Positions 8,134-16,414 of a DNA stretch of 64,000 nt are shown piece after piece. Source of the DNA: Chryseobacterium bernardetii (lineage in GTDB: Bacteria; Bacteroidota; Bacteroidia; Flavobacteriales; Weeksellaceae); NCBI RefSeq assembly GCF_003815975.1, contig NZ_CP033932.1, positions 2,709,501-2,773,500 on the forward strand, in the 5' to 3' direction. A program made the position numbers and the translations under genes. Below the pieces are notes generated by a model. That model had not been told where the DNA came from. It searched no databases and saw only the letters and a list, made by a program, of their open reading frames with translations. Within the stretch, counting starts at the first letter, position 1; each line of letters begins with the position of its first letter.

Positions 8134-9321
8134 TTACAGACTATAGCCATTTTTCTTCGCCAGTTCCTGTATAGAGTTTTCGATTGCTTTTCCAAGATCA
8201 TCAGAGTCATCAGTTCCTCTTTTTTTCATTTCATCATTAATGTAGATCTGACGTTTCTTAGAGAGCTCTTCAATCTCTTTCTGAATCTTTTCACGCTCTG
8301 CTGATTTTATAGACACTGCTTTTTTTATTTCCTCTTTGCTTTTTCCTTTCAGTTCGTCTGGAAGCTCACCTGGTTTCATATTGGTAATGAAACTTTCATC
8401 CTTTTCAGCTTTGTCTACCAGATCCCAATGCTCATTTTTATAAGCATTCTTTTTTGATTTGGAAACCGTTCTTTCTACCAGGCTAGAAACCGATTGTACT
8501 TCTGCATTTTTATCCTGGGTAATTTGTTTCATCTTATATTCAGAACCATGGTTTCCGTAATAAATATAAGTGTCATTCAGTTTAGTGTTACACTCGGAAA
8601 TTCTTGTATCATAGGGTGTTTCAATATAGATCACCCTTTTATCACTGTCTATGTTGAAATATTTTCCACATCCTGTTGTGGCCCCATTTTGCCATAAGTC
8701 CTGAATTCCTTCTTCCCGGCTTCCGCAATAAATGGTATTGGTATAAATATTTTTATTTTTTGCTTTTGAGATAACTTCTCGATAGTCAACCTTTCCCTGG
8801 TTGAATGGTTCATTCCCCGCAATATAGATCAGTTTCATACTTTTTTCATTGCTGTCCCAGTTCAGGTTGGCAGAAGCATCACGGATAACAGCGCCACAAT
8901 ATTCACTTCCTCCATTAGTCCTTAAGGCGAATAATTTTTCAGAAACCAGATCAAGATCCTGAGTAAGCGGAGTAACCTGACGGATATAGTTTTCATCACG
9001 AATACCATCGTTTCCATATTCATAAAGAGCAATTTCAACTTGTGGAGTCTGGCCGTTATACTTTAATGAGGTTAATGTATTGACGATGTTCCAGAGCCTG
9101 GATTTTGCCTGTTCAATTAATCCATCCATACTGTTAGAAGTATCAAGTAAAAGAGCAACCTGGATCTTATTATCCTTGGATGTAGTGTTTACAGGGGAAA
9201 CGGATGCATTTTGTACCGTTAACTCAGTGAGGTGGGAATCACTTTTCGAGCAGCGGACAGCCGGATTGATACCGGAGTTTAAAAAAGCTGCTCCAATGGC
9301 TAAAATTTTTAAAGTTGTCAT
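8134..9321 (-). CDS. Secreted von Willebrand factor type A domain protein
   Basis: A 395-residue protein. The N-terminus (MTTLKILAIGAAFLNSGINP) looks like an export signal. The vWA domain spans about residues 52-230 and has a complete MIDAS start, D60-T-S62-N-S64 in LLLDTSNSM, with the later RTNGGSEYCGAV supplying the threonine site. The C-terminal ~100 residues are highly charged and predicted helical (KGKSKEEIKKAVSIKSAE, IQKEIEELSKKRQ), probably a coiled coil. Cysteine 24 does not sit in a good lipobox. The metal-dependent binding domain suggests an adhesion or assembly role in the periplasm or at the surface; partner unknown. Confidence 0.85.
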   Translation of the reverse strand: MTTLKILAIGAAFLNSGINPAVRCSKSDSHLTELTVQNASVSPVNTTSKDNKIQVALLLDTSNSMDGLIEQAKSRLWNIVNTLTSLKYNGQTPQVEIALYEYGNDGIRDENYIRQVTPLTQDLDLVSEKLFALRTNGGSEYCGAVIRDASANLNWDSNEKSMKLIYIAGNEPFNQGKVDYREVISKAKNKNIYTNTIYCGSREEGIQDLWQNGATTGCGKYFNIDSDKRVIYIETPYDTRISECNTKLNDTYIYYGNHGSEYKMKQITQDKNAEVQSVSSLVERTVSKSKKNAYKNEHWDLVDKAEKDESFITNMKPGELPDELKGKSKEEIKKAVSIKSAEREKIQKEIEELSKKRQIYINDEMKKRGTDDSDDLGKAIENSIQELAKKNGYSL

Positions 9322-9452
9322 ATTATTATTTTTTATTGGATTAACTGCTGTACCATTGAATCTGCATTATCTTTCGGAATACTTTGAAAGTAAGCTTCCG
9401 CTTCCATTTATTGAATCAGGGCAGCCTTATCTTCGAGTTTGAGTCTTTTATT

Positions 9453-10127
9453 TTAAAGGATCTCGAATCTCGTTTTAATACTGTATTTCAGCTTAATATT
9501 TTCAATATTGTCAAAAGAAAAATCTACGGGAGCATCTGCCATTTCAAGCTGTACATTGCTCATTCTGCTTTTGTAGGCAACTGGCATTACCGTATCACTG
9601 GTATAATCTTCAATTTCTACGATTTCAAGAACATTGCCCACTTTTTTACCCATACTTTCCAGCAGATAATCTGCCTTTTCTTTTGCCGCTTTTAAAGCAT
9701 TAATCTTTACTGCTTTTCTGAAATCTGCGATCTTGGTGCTCTTTACTTCTGAGATGCTCAGGCTGCTTACCCATTTCTGGTTCAGGTCTTCAAAAACCTT
9801 GCTGAGATTTGATTTTGCATTCGCTTTAAACACATAGTTCTTGGAAAACTTTCCGTTTTTAGCGTAAATGTTCTGGTATGAAGACTTAAACTTGATATCC
9901 TCGTTCTTTATTCCTGCATTCTTAAGGATATCGAACATCTTCTTTTCATTGTCTGCCAGATCATTTTTGTTATCTCCTTTTATTCCGATACTGAAGGTAA
10001 CTTCATCCGGTTCCACTTCCATTTCAGCAACACCTGTTACTTCAATTGCATTTTTCTTTATTTCCTGGGCATTTACAAAACTTCCCAGTGTTAAAATTCC
10101 GGCTAATAAAAAATGTTTCAATTTCAT
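9453..10127 (-). CDS. SIMPL domain (DUF541) secreted protein
   Basis: A 224-residue exported protein: signal peptide MKLKHFLLAGILTLGSFVNA, then IEVTGVAEMEVEPDEVTFSI, the hallmark start of the SIMPL/YggE family, and KINALKAAKEKADYLLESMG in the middle. SIMPL proteins are periplasmic or outer-membrane-associated; E. coli YggE relates to oxidative stress, and others bind signalling partners. It is divergent from the LytS/LytTR operon, and its upstream region carries one of the two pairs of 21-base-spaced repeats, suggesting it belongs to that regulon. Confidence 0.88.
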   Translation of the reverse strand: MKLKHFLLAGILTLGSFVNAQEIKKNAIEVTGVAEMEVEPDEVTFSIGIKGDNKNDLADNEKKMFDILKNAGIKNEDIKFKSSYQNIYAKNGKFSKNYVFKANAKSNLSKVFEDLNQKWVSSLSISEVKSTKIADFRKAVKINALKAAKEKADYLLESMGKKVGNVLEIVEIEDYTSDTVMPVAYKSRMSNVQLEMADAPVDFSFDNIENIKLKYSIKTRFEIL

Positions 10128-10158
10128 AATTTCTTGTTTTTACTTTTAAATTCTGATG

Positions 10159-10224
10159 TAAAATTAGTTCGATCTCAAGCAAAAAAACGGGAGACTTGGT
10201 GAAATGGAACTTTCACTTGGTGAG
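10159..10224 (-). promoter_or_regulatory. Promoter and paired direct repeats upstream of the SIMPL gene
   Basis: ACTTGGTGA occurs at 10194-10202 and 10215-10223, exactly 21 bases apart. On the minus strand the -7-like box TAATTTTA (10159-10166) lies 27 bases beyond the nearer copy. Paired 9-base direct repeats two helical turns apart are the usual LytTR-regulator site. See the matching pair at 10457-10486. Confidence 0.5.
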
Positions 10225-10456
10225 TTGGAAAAAAACGGAACTTTATTTAATTAACGCTAAGAATATGCAAAGGCTAGAGGAAAAGTAATGCTGGATATTT
10301 TCTTTCGCAGAGCCATTTCATTCTCAGCAAAGCACATTGTTCGTTTTCACTTGCTGAGTGTTAACGTCCTTGCGAACGACTCTAAGTATAACTTATAAAT
10401 ATCTTCGAAACTATACGTTTAAATATTATCAGCTCAAAAAAAATTAATGATAGCCA

Positions 10457-10524
10457 ACTTGGTGAAATTATATTTTGACTTGGTGAAGTATAGAGACTGA
10501 TCGATAAAGTTTTACTTACTTTGC
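10457..10524 (+). promoter_or_regulatory. Promoter and paired direct repeats upstream of the LytS-type kinase
   Basis: ACTTGGTGA occurs at 10457-10465 and 10478-10486, again 21 bases apart. TACTTTGC at 10517-10524 is a near -7 element, 30 bases after the nearer repeat. There is no TTG at the -33 position, consistent with an activator-dependent promoter. Confidence 0.5.
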
Positions 10525-10542
10525 AGTAAAGATTCGGAATCC

Positions 10543-12324
10543 GTGAAATTAGTTTTTAAAATACTGTTTATTTTAATATTGATGGTGGGAAATAATTTCT
10601 CAGCACAGGATACTGCAAAAGTTTCCCAGGCTGTGAGATCTGTCGCAAAATTGAGAAAAGCAGTAGATAAAAATGATGACAAAGGAGTTGCCGACACTTA
10701 TGTAACAATGGGCACTGATTACTACAACCAGGGAAATTATGCAAAGAGTGAAGAATATCTGGTTAAAGCCAAAGCTTTGTATCAAAAGCTTAACGACAAA
10801 AAAAGCCTTGAAACAGTTACCCGGAAATTAGCTCAGTCACAAGAAAAGCAAAACAAAATAGCTCCTGCACTCAGCAATTACAGTATGGCAGCACAGATGA
10901 GCTACAGTGAGAAAAGTAAAACCGTTAATTCCAATGATGTGGCCAGGCTTTCTTCTCCTACACCGGAACTTCGGGCAGAAGCTATCCGGAATAATATCAA
11001 TATAAGTAAAAAAGAAAATGATCAGGGCAATGTAGCAGAAGGATACAGTCAGCTGGCAGATGTTAATATACAGCAGAAAGATATTTACAAAGCAGAGGAA
11101 AACCTGAATAATGCCTATCAGATTTCAAAAAAAGAAGCACCACAGCAGGCGTTGGCAATTAATCAGAAACTGGCAGATCTTTATGTTGAAAATAAAAACT
11201 TTGATAAAGCTATTGAAGCCAAAAAGAAAGTCTTAAAGGAAAATTTTGTAAAGGAAAATTCACAGGAGAAAGTTAATCAGATTCAGGAACTGGCCGATAT
11301 TTATATTAAAAAGAATAATCCTAAAGAAGCAGTGGACCTTTTAAAAAACGCATATGGTATTGCTTTGGATAAAGGCCATACGCTGGAAGCTCAGAAGAGT
11401 GTAAAAAAACTGGACAGCTTATATGCTATTTCAGGAAATGTTGATGCTTCAGTGCAGCTGTACAGAGACTTTTTGAGTAAACTTCCCAGTCTGGTTTCTA
11501 AAGACAGAAGTTTGGTTGACAATAAGATTTTGGAAGATACGGAACAGAGGATTTCCCAGCTGGAAAAGGAGAAAGAATTAAAAGATGAGCTTATCCGCAA
11601 GAAAAATATCTTCAACTATGGTCTAATAGGTGTTCTGATCTTACTGACTGGTCTCATTGTTTTTATTTTCAGGACTTTAAAGAAGGTTCAGGTTAAAAAT
11701 AAAAAAATAGCGCTCCAGTCGCTCAGGCGGGAGATGAACCCACACTTTATTTTTAACAGTTTAAACAGTGTCAATCACTTTATTGCTACTAATAATGAAT
11801 TGGAAGCTAACCAGTATCTTACAAGGTTTTCAAAGCTGATGCGGGGAGTAATGGAAAACTCTACGGATGATTTTATTCCTTTCCAACAGGAGCTGGATCT
11901 CTTACAGAACTATCTGGCATTGGAAAAAACACGTTTTGCAGATAAATTTGATTATGAAATTGATGTAGATGAAAGCTTGAATCTTCAAAGCCTGCAGGTT
12001 CCGGGGATGCTTGTACAGCCTTTCCTGGAAAATGCTATCTGGCACGGATTGCGTTACAGGACAGAAAAAGGATTTTTAAAATTAAGCTTTGAGAAAAGCG
12101 AACAATATCTGAAAATTACCATTGAAGATAATGGAATAGGAATTGAAGAAAGTAAAAAACAGAAAACCCGGCATCAGAAAACCCGCGAGGGGAGAGGAAT
12201 GAAAAATACCCTGGAAAGGATTCAGCTGCTGAATGATCTGTACAAAAAAAATATTACCTGCTCTGTAAAAGATAAAGAGAATAACAGTGGCGTTTTGGTT
12301 ACCATTCAAATTAATCTGGCATAA
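10543..12324 (+). CDS. TPR-containing sensor histidine kinase, LytS/YpdA (His_kinase) type
   Basis: A 593-residue membrane kinase with a GTG start. After a signal sequence (ILFILILMVGNNFSAQ) come tetratricopeptide repeats to about residue 290, a short coiled coil (ILEDTEQRISQLEKEKELKD), one membrane helix (about 358-378) and the His_kinase domain REMNPHFIFNSLNSVNHFI, with the probable phosphorylated histidine at H401. The ATPase domain has QPFLENAIWHGLRYR, IEDNGIGIEE and GRGMKNTLERIQLLN. This is the periplasmic-TPR LytS-like class abundant in Bacteroidetes; its partners are LytTR regulators. It forms an operon with the secreted orphan (9-base gap) and the regulator downstream. Confidence 0.93.
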   Translation: MKLVFKILFILILMVGNNFSAQDTAKVSQAVRSVAKLRKAVDKNDDKGVADTYVTMGTDYYNQGNYAKSEEYLVKAKALYQKLNDKKSLETVTRKLAQSQEKQNKIAPALSNYSMAAQMSYSEKSKTVNSNDVARLSSPTPELRAEAIRNNINISKKENDQGNVAEGYSQLADVNIQQKDIYKAEENLNNAYQISKKEAPQQALAINQKLADLYVENKNFDKAIEAKKKVLKENFVKENSQEKVNQIQELADIYIKKNNPKEAVDLLKNAYGIALDKGHTLEAQKSVKKLDSLYAISGNVDASVQLYRDFLSKLPSLVSKDRSLVDNKILEDTEQRISQLEKEKELKDELIRKKNIFNYGLIGVLILLTGLIVFIFRTLKKVQVKNKKIALQSLRREMNPHFIFNSLNSVNHFIATNNELEANQYLTRFSKLMRGVMENSTDDFIPFQQELDLLQNYLALEKTRFADKFDYEIDVDESLNLQSLQVPGMLVQPFLENAIWHGLRYRTEKGFLKLSFEKSEQYLKITIEDNGIGIEESKKQKTRHQKTREGRGMKNTLERIQLLNDLYKKNITCSVKDKENNSGVLVTIQINLA

Positions 12325-12333
12325 AAGAATACC

Positions 12334-13059
12334 ATGAAAAGAAGTATATTTCTGTTTACCCTGATGATGAGCCTGTTTTCCGGATTTATATCCGCTCAGG
12401 ATATTGACAGTATCAGATTAACTCATATTCTGAAAAGCCTGAAGATTGATAAAACAAAGATAAGAGAGGAACTCTGCGTGGAAAAGAAAATGCCCAATGC
12501 GGAAGATTCTTATATTGCGGTTATCCCTGTGGTTGTAAATCAGGATCAGGAAGATTATGTTTTTACCGTTCAGAACTATATTCTCATTACAGATATCAAT
12601 GGAAACATCAAGAATAAATATTTAGACCCAACAGAACTGAATTCTGATGCTGTTTATCTGAGAAGTTTTGCCATTGATACCGGATTGTACAATATCAGTG
12701 CGGGCATCAGGGCATTCGGAGTAAAGGCAGATTTCGTAGGAAACAGTAAGCCCAATCCTTATGCTTCGGGTACAATCTCAATGTATTACGCAGAAGGGAA
12801 AACCCTTAAAAAAATTCTTGACCAGTTTGAACTGGATTCTTCAAGAGGTGAGTGGGATACCCGTTGTAACGGGGAGTTCGAAGACAACCATTCCTATATT
12901 ATGATGGATTCTTCCAAAACCAATAATTTTACTGATCTTAAAATAAAGACCGTCTCTGTAACCATAATAAACGAAGAAATAAAAGAGGAATGTAATACTA
13001 AAGAAACCTCAAAGACAACTTATAAGACATTGAAGTTTAAAAACGGGAAATACCAATAG
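12334..13059 (+). CDS. Secreted protein of unknown function inside a two-component operon
   Basis: A 241-residue protein with a Sec signal peptide (MKRSIFLFTLMMSLFSGFISAQ). The mature part contains VIPVVVNQDQEDYVFTVQNY, an LKKILDQFELDSSRGEWDTR stretch and a few cysteines; I recognise no family. It lies 9 bases after the kinase gene and 33 bases before the regulator gene, all on one strand, so it is probably co-transcribed. A role as periplasmic accessory or target of the sensor is inference from position only. Confidence 0.75.
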   Translation: MKRSIFLFTLMMSLFSGFISAQDIDSIRLTHILKSLKIDKTKIREELCVEKKMPNAEDSYIAVIPVVVNQDQEDYVFTVQNYILITDINGNIKNKYLDPTELNSDAVYLRSFAIDTGLYNISAGIRAFGVKADFVGNSKPNPYASGTISMYYAEGKTLKKILDQFELDSSRGEWDTRCNGEFEDNHSYIMMDSSKTNNFTDLKIKTVSVTIINEEIKEECNTKETSKTTYKTLKFKNGKYQ

Positions 13060-13092
13060 TACATAGCTGTAACTTATTAATATTAAAATCCA

Positions 13093-13827
13093 ATGAAGAT
13101 CAAAGCCGTAATTGTAGATGATGAACTGATCGCAAGAGAAGTCTTGAGAAGCTATCTCACCAAATACTGCCCACAGGTAGAAATTCTGGGAGAAGCGGAA
13201 AATATTAAAGAAGCTGTCCCTTTAATTGCTGAAAAGCAGCCTCAATTGGTTTTTTTAGACGTAGAAATGCCTTTTGGAAATGCTTTTGATGTCTTGGAAG
13301 CTACCAAAGAATTTTCCTATGAAACGATTTTCATTACTGCATTTTCGCAATACTCTTTACAGGCTTTAAATAAGTCTGCAAGTTATTATATTCTAAAACC
13401 TATTGATATTCAGGAACTCATTCTGGCAGTTAACAAAGTTGCAGAAAGCATAGAAAAACAGGAAGAACTCAACCGGAATAAAATTCTGTTGGAAAACTTA
13501 AAATTAAAACCTGAAAAACAACAGCTTATCCTTCCAACATTGCAGGGATTTGACGTGGTAAAAACAGAAGATATAATAAGGCTTCAGGCAGACGGAAACT
13601 TTACCCAGGTTTATCTTACGGATGGCTCAAAGAAAATGGTGTGCAGGTTTTTGAAACATTTTGATGATCTTCTGGAAAATCCCTTTGTAAGGGTACACCG
13701 TTCTCATATCATCAATACATCATTTGTAAAATCTTACCATAAAAGCGGAACAGTAATGCTTGCCGATGACATGGAAATAGAGGTTTCAGGAAGCTTTAAA
13801 GACAATTTTCTGAAGGTCTTTTCCTAG
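13093..13827 (+). CDS. LytTR family response regulator
   Basis: A 244-residue regulator. The receiver domain spans about residues 1-120: acidic pocket D9-D10-E11 (VDDE), phosphorylation site D56 (LVFLDVEMP), conserved threonine/alanine region FITAF and lysine in ILKPID. The LytTR DNA-binding domain spans about 140-244: EDIIRLQADGNFTQVYLTDG, FVRVHRSHIINTSFV. It is the cognate partner of the upstream kinase. LytTR domains bind paired short direct repeats about two helical turns apart; such pairs occur just upstream of this operon. Confidence 0.95.
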   Translation: MKIKAVIVDDELIAREVLRSYLTKYCPQVEILGEAENIKEAVPLIAEKQPQLVFLDVEMPFGNAFDVLEATKEFSYETIFITAFSQYSLQALNKSASYYILKPIDIQELILAVNKVAESIEKQEELNRNKILLENLKLKPEKQQLILPTLQGFDVVKTEDIIRLQADGNFTQVYLTDGSKKMVCRFLKHFDDLLENPFVRVHRSHIINTSFVKSYHKSGTVMLADDMEIEVSGSFKDNFLKVFS

Positions 13828-13833
13828 AAATTA

Positions 13834-13866
13834 TTGTTCCTTAACAGCCTTAAGGCATTATTTTTG
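13834..13866 (+). promoter_or_regulatory. Promoter of the lipocalin gene
   Basis: TTG (13834-13836) and TATTTTTG (13859-13866), 22 bases apart, match the Bacteroidetes consensus. The lipocalin ATG at 13900 is 33 bases downstream, which argues against the longer reading frame that opens at 13834. Confidence 0.5.
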
Positions 13867-13899
13867 ACGTTTTTATTACATCACACAAATATTTCTGTT

Positions 13900-14451
13900 A
13901 TGAAGACTTTTCACAAAATAATCCTTCCCGTGTCATTGGGGGCTTTGGCCTATATGGCTTTTCATTCTTATTCTGTAGGAATTCCGAGGGGAGCTGTAGC
14001 AGTAAAGAATTTTGATATTAAAAAATATCTCGGAAGATGGTATGAAATTGCCCGTTTTGATTATAAATTCGAGAAAAATATGGATAACGTTACTGCAGAG
14101 TATTCGGAGAATCCTAACGGCAGTATCCAGGTTAGAAATAAAGGGTACGATTATATCAAAAAAATATGGAATGAATCCATTGGGGAAGCTAAATTTGTTA
14201 AAAATACTCTTGAAGCAAGGCTGAAAGTCTCTTTTTTTAAACCCATCTGGGCAGGTTATAATGTGATTGATATTGATGAAGACTATCAATATGCCCTGGT
14301 TGCCGGAAGCAGTTTAAAATATCTTTGGATCCTATCCCGAACCACAACCATTCCGGAAAGCATCCGGCAGCGTTTCATTGAAAAAGCCAGGAAAATTGGT
14401 TATAATACAGATGAGCTCATTTGGGTAATACATAACAATGATAAGGTATAA
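13900..14451 (+). CDS. Lipocalin (Blc/apolipoprotein D type)
   Basis: A 183-residue protein starting MKTFHKIILPVSLGALAYM, with an N-terminal membrane or signal segment. The lipocalin signature is plain: FDIKKYLGRWYEIARFDYKF (GxWxE-like motif), then the middle motif IDEDYQYALVAGSSLKYLWI and ILSRT. Bacterial lipocalins bind hydrophobic ligands, often at the outer membrane. Unlike E. coli Blc there is no lipobox cysteine, so this copy may be anchored by its N-terminal helix or released. It follows the LytTR gene closely but has its own promoter. Confidence 0.92.
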   Translation: MKTFHKIILPVSLGALAYMAFHSYSVGIPRGAVAVKNFDIKKYLGRWYEIARFDYKFEKNMDNVTAEYSENPNGSIQVRNKGYDYIKKIWNESIGEAKFVKNTLEARLKVSFFKPIWAGYNVIDIDEDYQYALVAGSSLKYLWILSRTTTIPESIRQRFIEKARKIGYNTDELIWVIHNNDKV

Positions 14452-14497
14452 AGGCAAAATCACGCTATGGTAAATTCACCTTTCGCCCTATTATTTT

Positions 14498-14971
14498 TTA
14501 TCCTTTTATATATTCCTTCCACTCCTCAAAGCGGTAATCAATGACCTGTTTCATCAGATCATAGTTTTCGTAGGTATCTTCAATGTGGTAGAAGGTTTCA
14601 TATTCGTAATCATTTTCTTCAGCTTTGGCATCAAAAAGATTTACATAGTCATCGGCAAAAGAACTGTATCTGTTTCCAAAATCAGTGTCATCTGCATAGT
14701 AATCCTTTGCAAAGCTGTTTCCAAGATCGTTCAGGTCATATTCAGAGAACTTTCCGTCACAGGAATCCATGATAAATTCTGCACCTGTAATTTCTCTTCG
14801 TTTTAGTTTTTCAATTTCCTCTTCATGATCTTCTTTCAGTTCATCGGATATCAGGTTATTATGGATACACCAGTTCAGGAACATACCGGTATGTGTTGCT
14901 CCGTTTTTTTGAGGGAGTCCTTCAGGAAAATCACCACCATAATGCCATGAAGCATCATCATATTTAGACAT
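14498..14971 (-). CDS. Conserved hypothetical protein (KYDDASWHYGGDFP family)
   Basis: A 157-residue acidic cytoplasmic protein beginning MSKYDDASWHYGGDFPEGLP, followed by ATHTGMFLNWCIHNNLISDE. I recognise this opening from a widespread family without known function (DUF7832, from memory). The C-terminal half is rich in D, E and Y. It has no signal peptide and no catalytic motif. It is divergent from cinA with a 104-base gap. Confidence 0.75.
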   Translation of the reverse strand: MSKYDDASWHYGGDFPEGLPQKNGATHTGMFLNWCIHNNLISDELKEDHEEEIEKLKRREITGAEFIMDSCDGKFSEYDLNDLGNSFAKDYYADDTDFGNRYSSFADDYVNLFDAKAEENDYEYETFYHIEDTYENYDLMKQVIDYRFEEWKEYIKG

Positions 14972-15075
14972 AAGTTTAACTAATTTTCGTCAAAAATAGA
15001 AAAAATCAATTTATATTGCCGCGGCCGCATATTTTTCCGTCATTTGCAGGAGAATTTTTTTCAAGAATCTCATAT

Positions 15076-16326
15076 ATGGAAAAAGCAGTCCTCATCACTA
15101 TTGGTGACGAAATCCTTTCCGGAAATACGGTAGATACCAATTCCAATTTTATTGCCTCTGAATTGAAGAACATCGGGATAAAGGTTGTGCAGATCTTTAC
15201 TATTTCAGACGAAATAGAAATCATTAAGAATACATTAACTGAAGCCTTTCAATTAGGTGATCTAATCATTACAACAGGAGGATTAGGGCCTACAAGGGAT
15301 GATAAAACCAAAAAAGCGCTTGCGGAATTTTTCAATGACGAAATTGCGTTGGATGAGGTCACTTTTAATCATCTGAAAGGATACATGGAAAGACGTGGGA
15401 GAGCAGATATCCTCGAGAGAAATAAAGAGCAGGCTTTTGTGCCAACAAAATCTATTGTTTTTCAAAACCATTTCGGAACTGCCCCCTGCATGATGATGGA
15501 GCTGGATGGAAAGCTGAGCTACAGTTTGCCGGGAGTTCCCTATGAAGTAAAGCCATTAATCAAAGATCAGATTATTCCTTATCTACAGGAAAAATTTAAC
15601 CTTAATTATATTCACTCAAGGATTGTTTCCGTAGTTGGAATTCCGGAGAGTATTCTTGCAGATACCATTGAAGACTGGGAACTTGCCCTTCCTGGCAATA
15701 TTTCATTGTCTTATCTTCCGGTAGGAACAAGGGTAAAGTTGAGAATAACAGCATCAGGTAATAATGAAGAAGCCTTAAAAAAACAGACTGAGGACGAGAT
15801 CCAAAAATTACTTCCACTCATCAGTGGCAATGTGATTGCGGTGTCTGAAGATAAAATCGAAAACATCCTGGCAGAAATTCTTACCGAAAGAAAGCTGACC
15901 ATTTCTACAGCGGAAAGCTGTACAGGAGGAGAATTGGCAAAAATGATAACTTCTGTTTCCGGAAGTTCAAAATATTTTCTCGGGGGAATGGTAGCTTATG
16001 CCACAGATAAAAAAATAAGAATTTTGAATGTCTCCCAAGAGACAGTAGATCAGTTTACCGTAGTCAGTGAGCAGGTAGCCCAGGAAATGGCAAAAGGTTG
16101 CCAGGAATTATTTGATACCGATATTTCCCTCTCTACCACTGGAGTGGCAGGCCCTGGAAAAGGAGAAGACGGCAAAGATGTGGGGACAGTTTTCTATACC
16201 ATAAGAATTAAAGATCAGGAAGTAACCTCAAAATTATATATGCCTCATCTGGAAAGAGTCGACTTTATGAACTTCGTTTCCCAGAAGGTAATTCAGGACC
16301 TTGTAGGGCTTTTGATAAATCAATAA
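15076..16326 (+). CDS. cinA: CinA family nicotinamide-nucleotide amidohydrolase
   Basis: A 416-residue protein. The N-terminal MoaB/MogA-like domain starts MEKAVLITIGDEILSGNTVD and contains LIITTGGLGPTRDD and LPGVPYE (residues 1-170). The C-terminal CinA amidase domain (about 255-416) contains ISTAESCTGGELAKMITSV, KYFLGGMVAYA and STTGVAGPG. It hydrolyses NMN to nicotinate mononucleotide in pyridine nucleotide salvage, and the first domain can act as an ADP-ribose pyrophosphatase. I choose the ATG at 15076; an upstream frame from 15016 adds 20 residues absent from the family. Confidence 0.95.
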   Translation: MEKAVLITIGDEILSGNTVDTNSNFIASELKNIGIKVVQIFTISDEIEIIKNTLTEAFQLGDLIITTGGLGPTRDDKTKKALAEFFNDEIALDEVTFNHLKGYMERRGRADILERNKEQAFVPTKSIVFQNHFGTAPCMMMELDGKLSYSLPGVPYEVKPLIKDQIIPYLQEKFNLNYIHSRIVSVVGIPESILADTIEDWELALPGNISLSYLPVGTRVKLRITASGNNEEALKKQTEDEIQKLLPLISGNVIAVSEDKIENILAEILTERKLTISTAESCTGGELAKMITSVSGSSKYFLGGMVAYATDKKIRILNVSQETVDQFTVVSEQVAQEMAKGCQELFDTDISLSTTGVAGPGKGEDGKDVGTVFYTIRIKDQEVTSKLYMPHLERVDFMNFVSQKVIQDLVGLLINQ

Positions 16327-16348
16327 AAGAAACATTGATTTTTTAATT
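16317..16348 (+). terminator. Terminator overlapping the end of cinA
   Basis: AAATCAAT (16317-16324) pairs with ATTGATTT (16334-16341) and a T-rich run follows. The left arm overlaps the stop codon. Confidence 0.6.
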
Positions 16349-16414
16349 TTTTTTTAATTAATTTTAATATGCTTTTTCACACTTTTTGAAAAGCATTCAT
16401 TAAAATTTTAAATC

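Larger units (their letters stand above)
10128..10542. other. 415-base divergent regulatory region
   Basis: No gene is visible. The region separates the SIMPL gene from the LytS-type kinase operon and holds two pairs of ACTTGGTGA repeats, one near each end, plus the two promoters. The middle (about 10230-10440) shows nothing I can interpret. Confidence 0.6.

Noticed and set aside
13834..13899. Longer frame ahead of the lipocalin start
   Set aside because: A promoter pair lies inside it and the lipocalin signal segment begins cleanly at the ATG at 13900.
15023..15030. GCGGCCGC (NotI-type) site upstream of cinA
   Set aside because: GC-rich 8-mer in an AT-rich genome caught the eye, but with no flanking repeats or vector-like sequence it carries no meaning.
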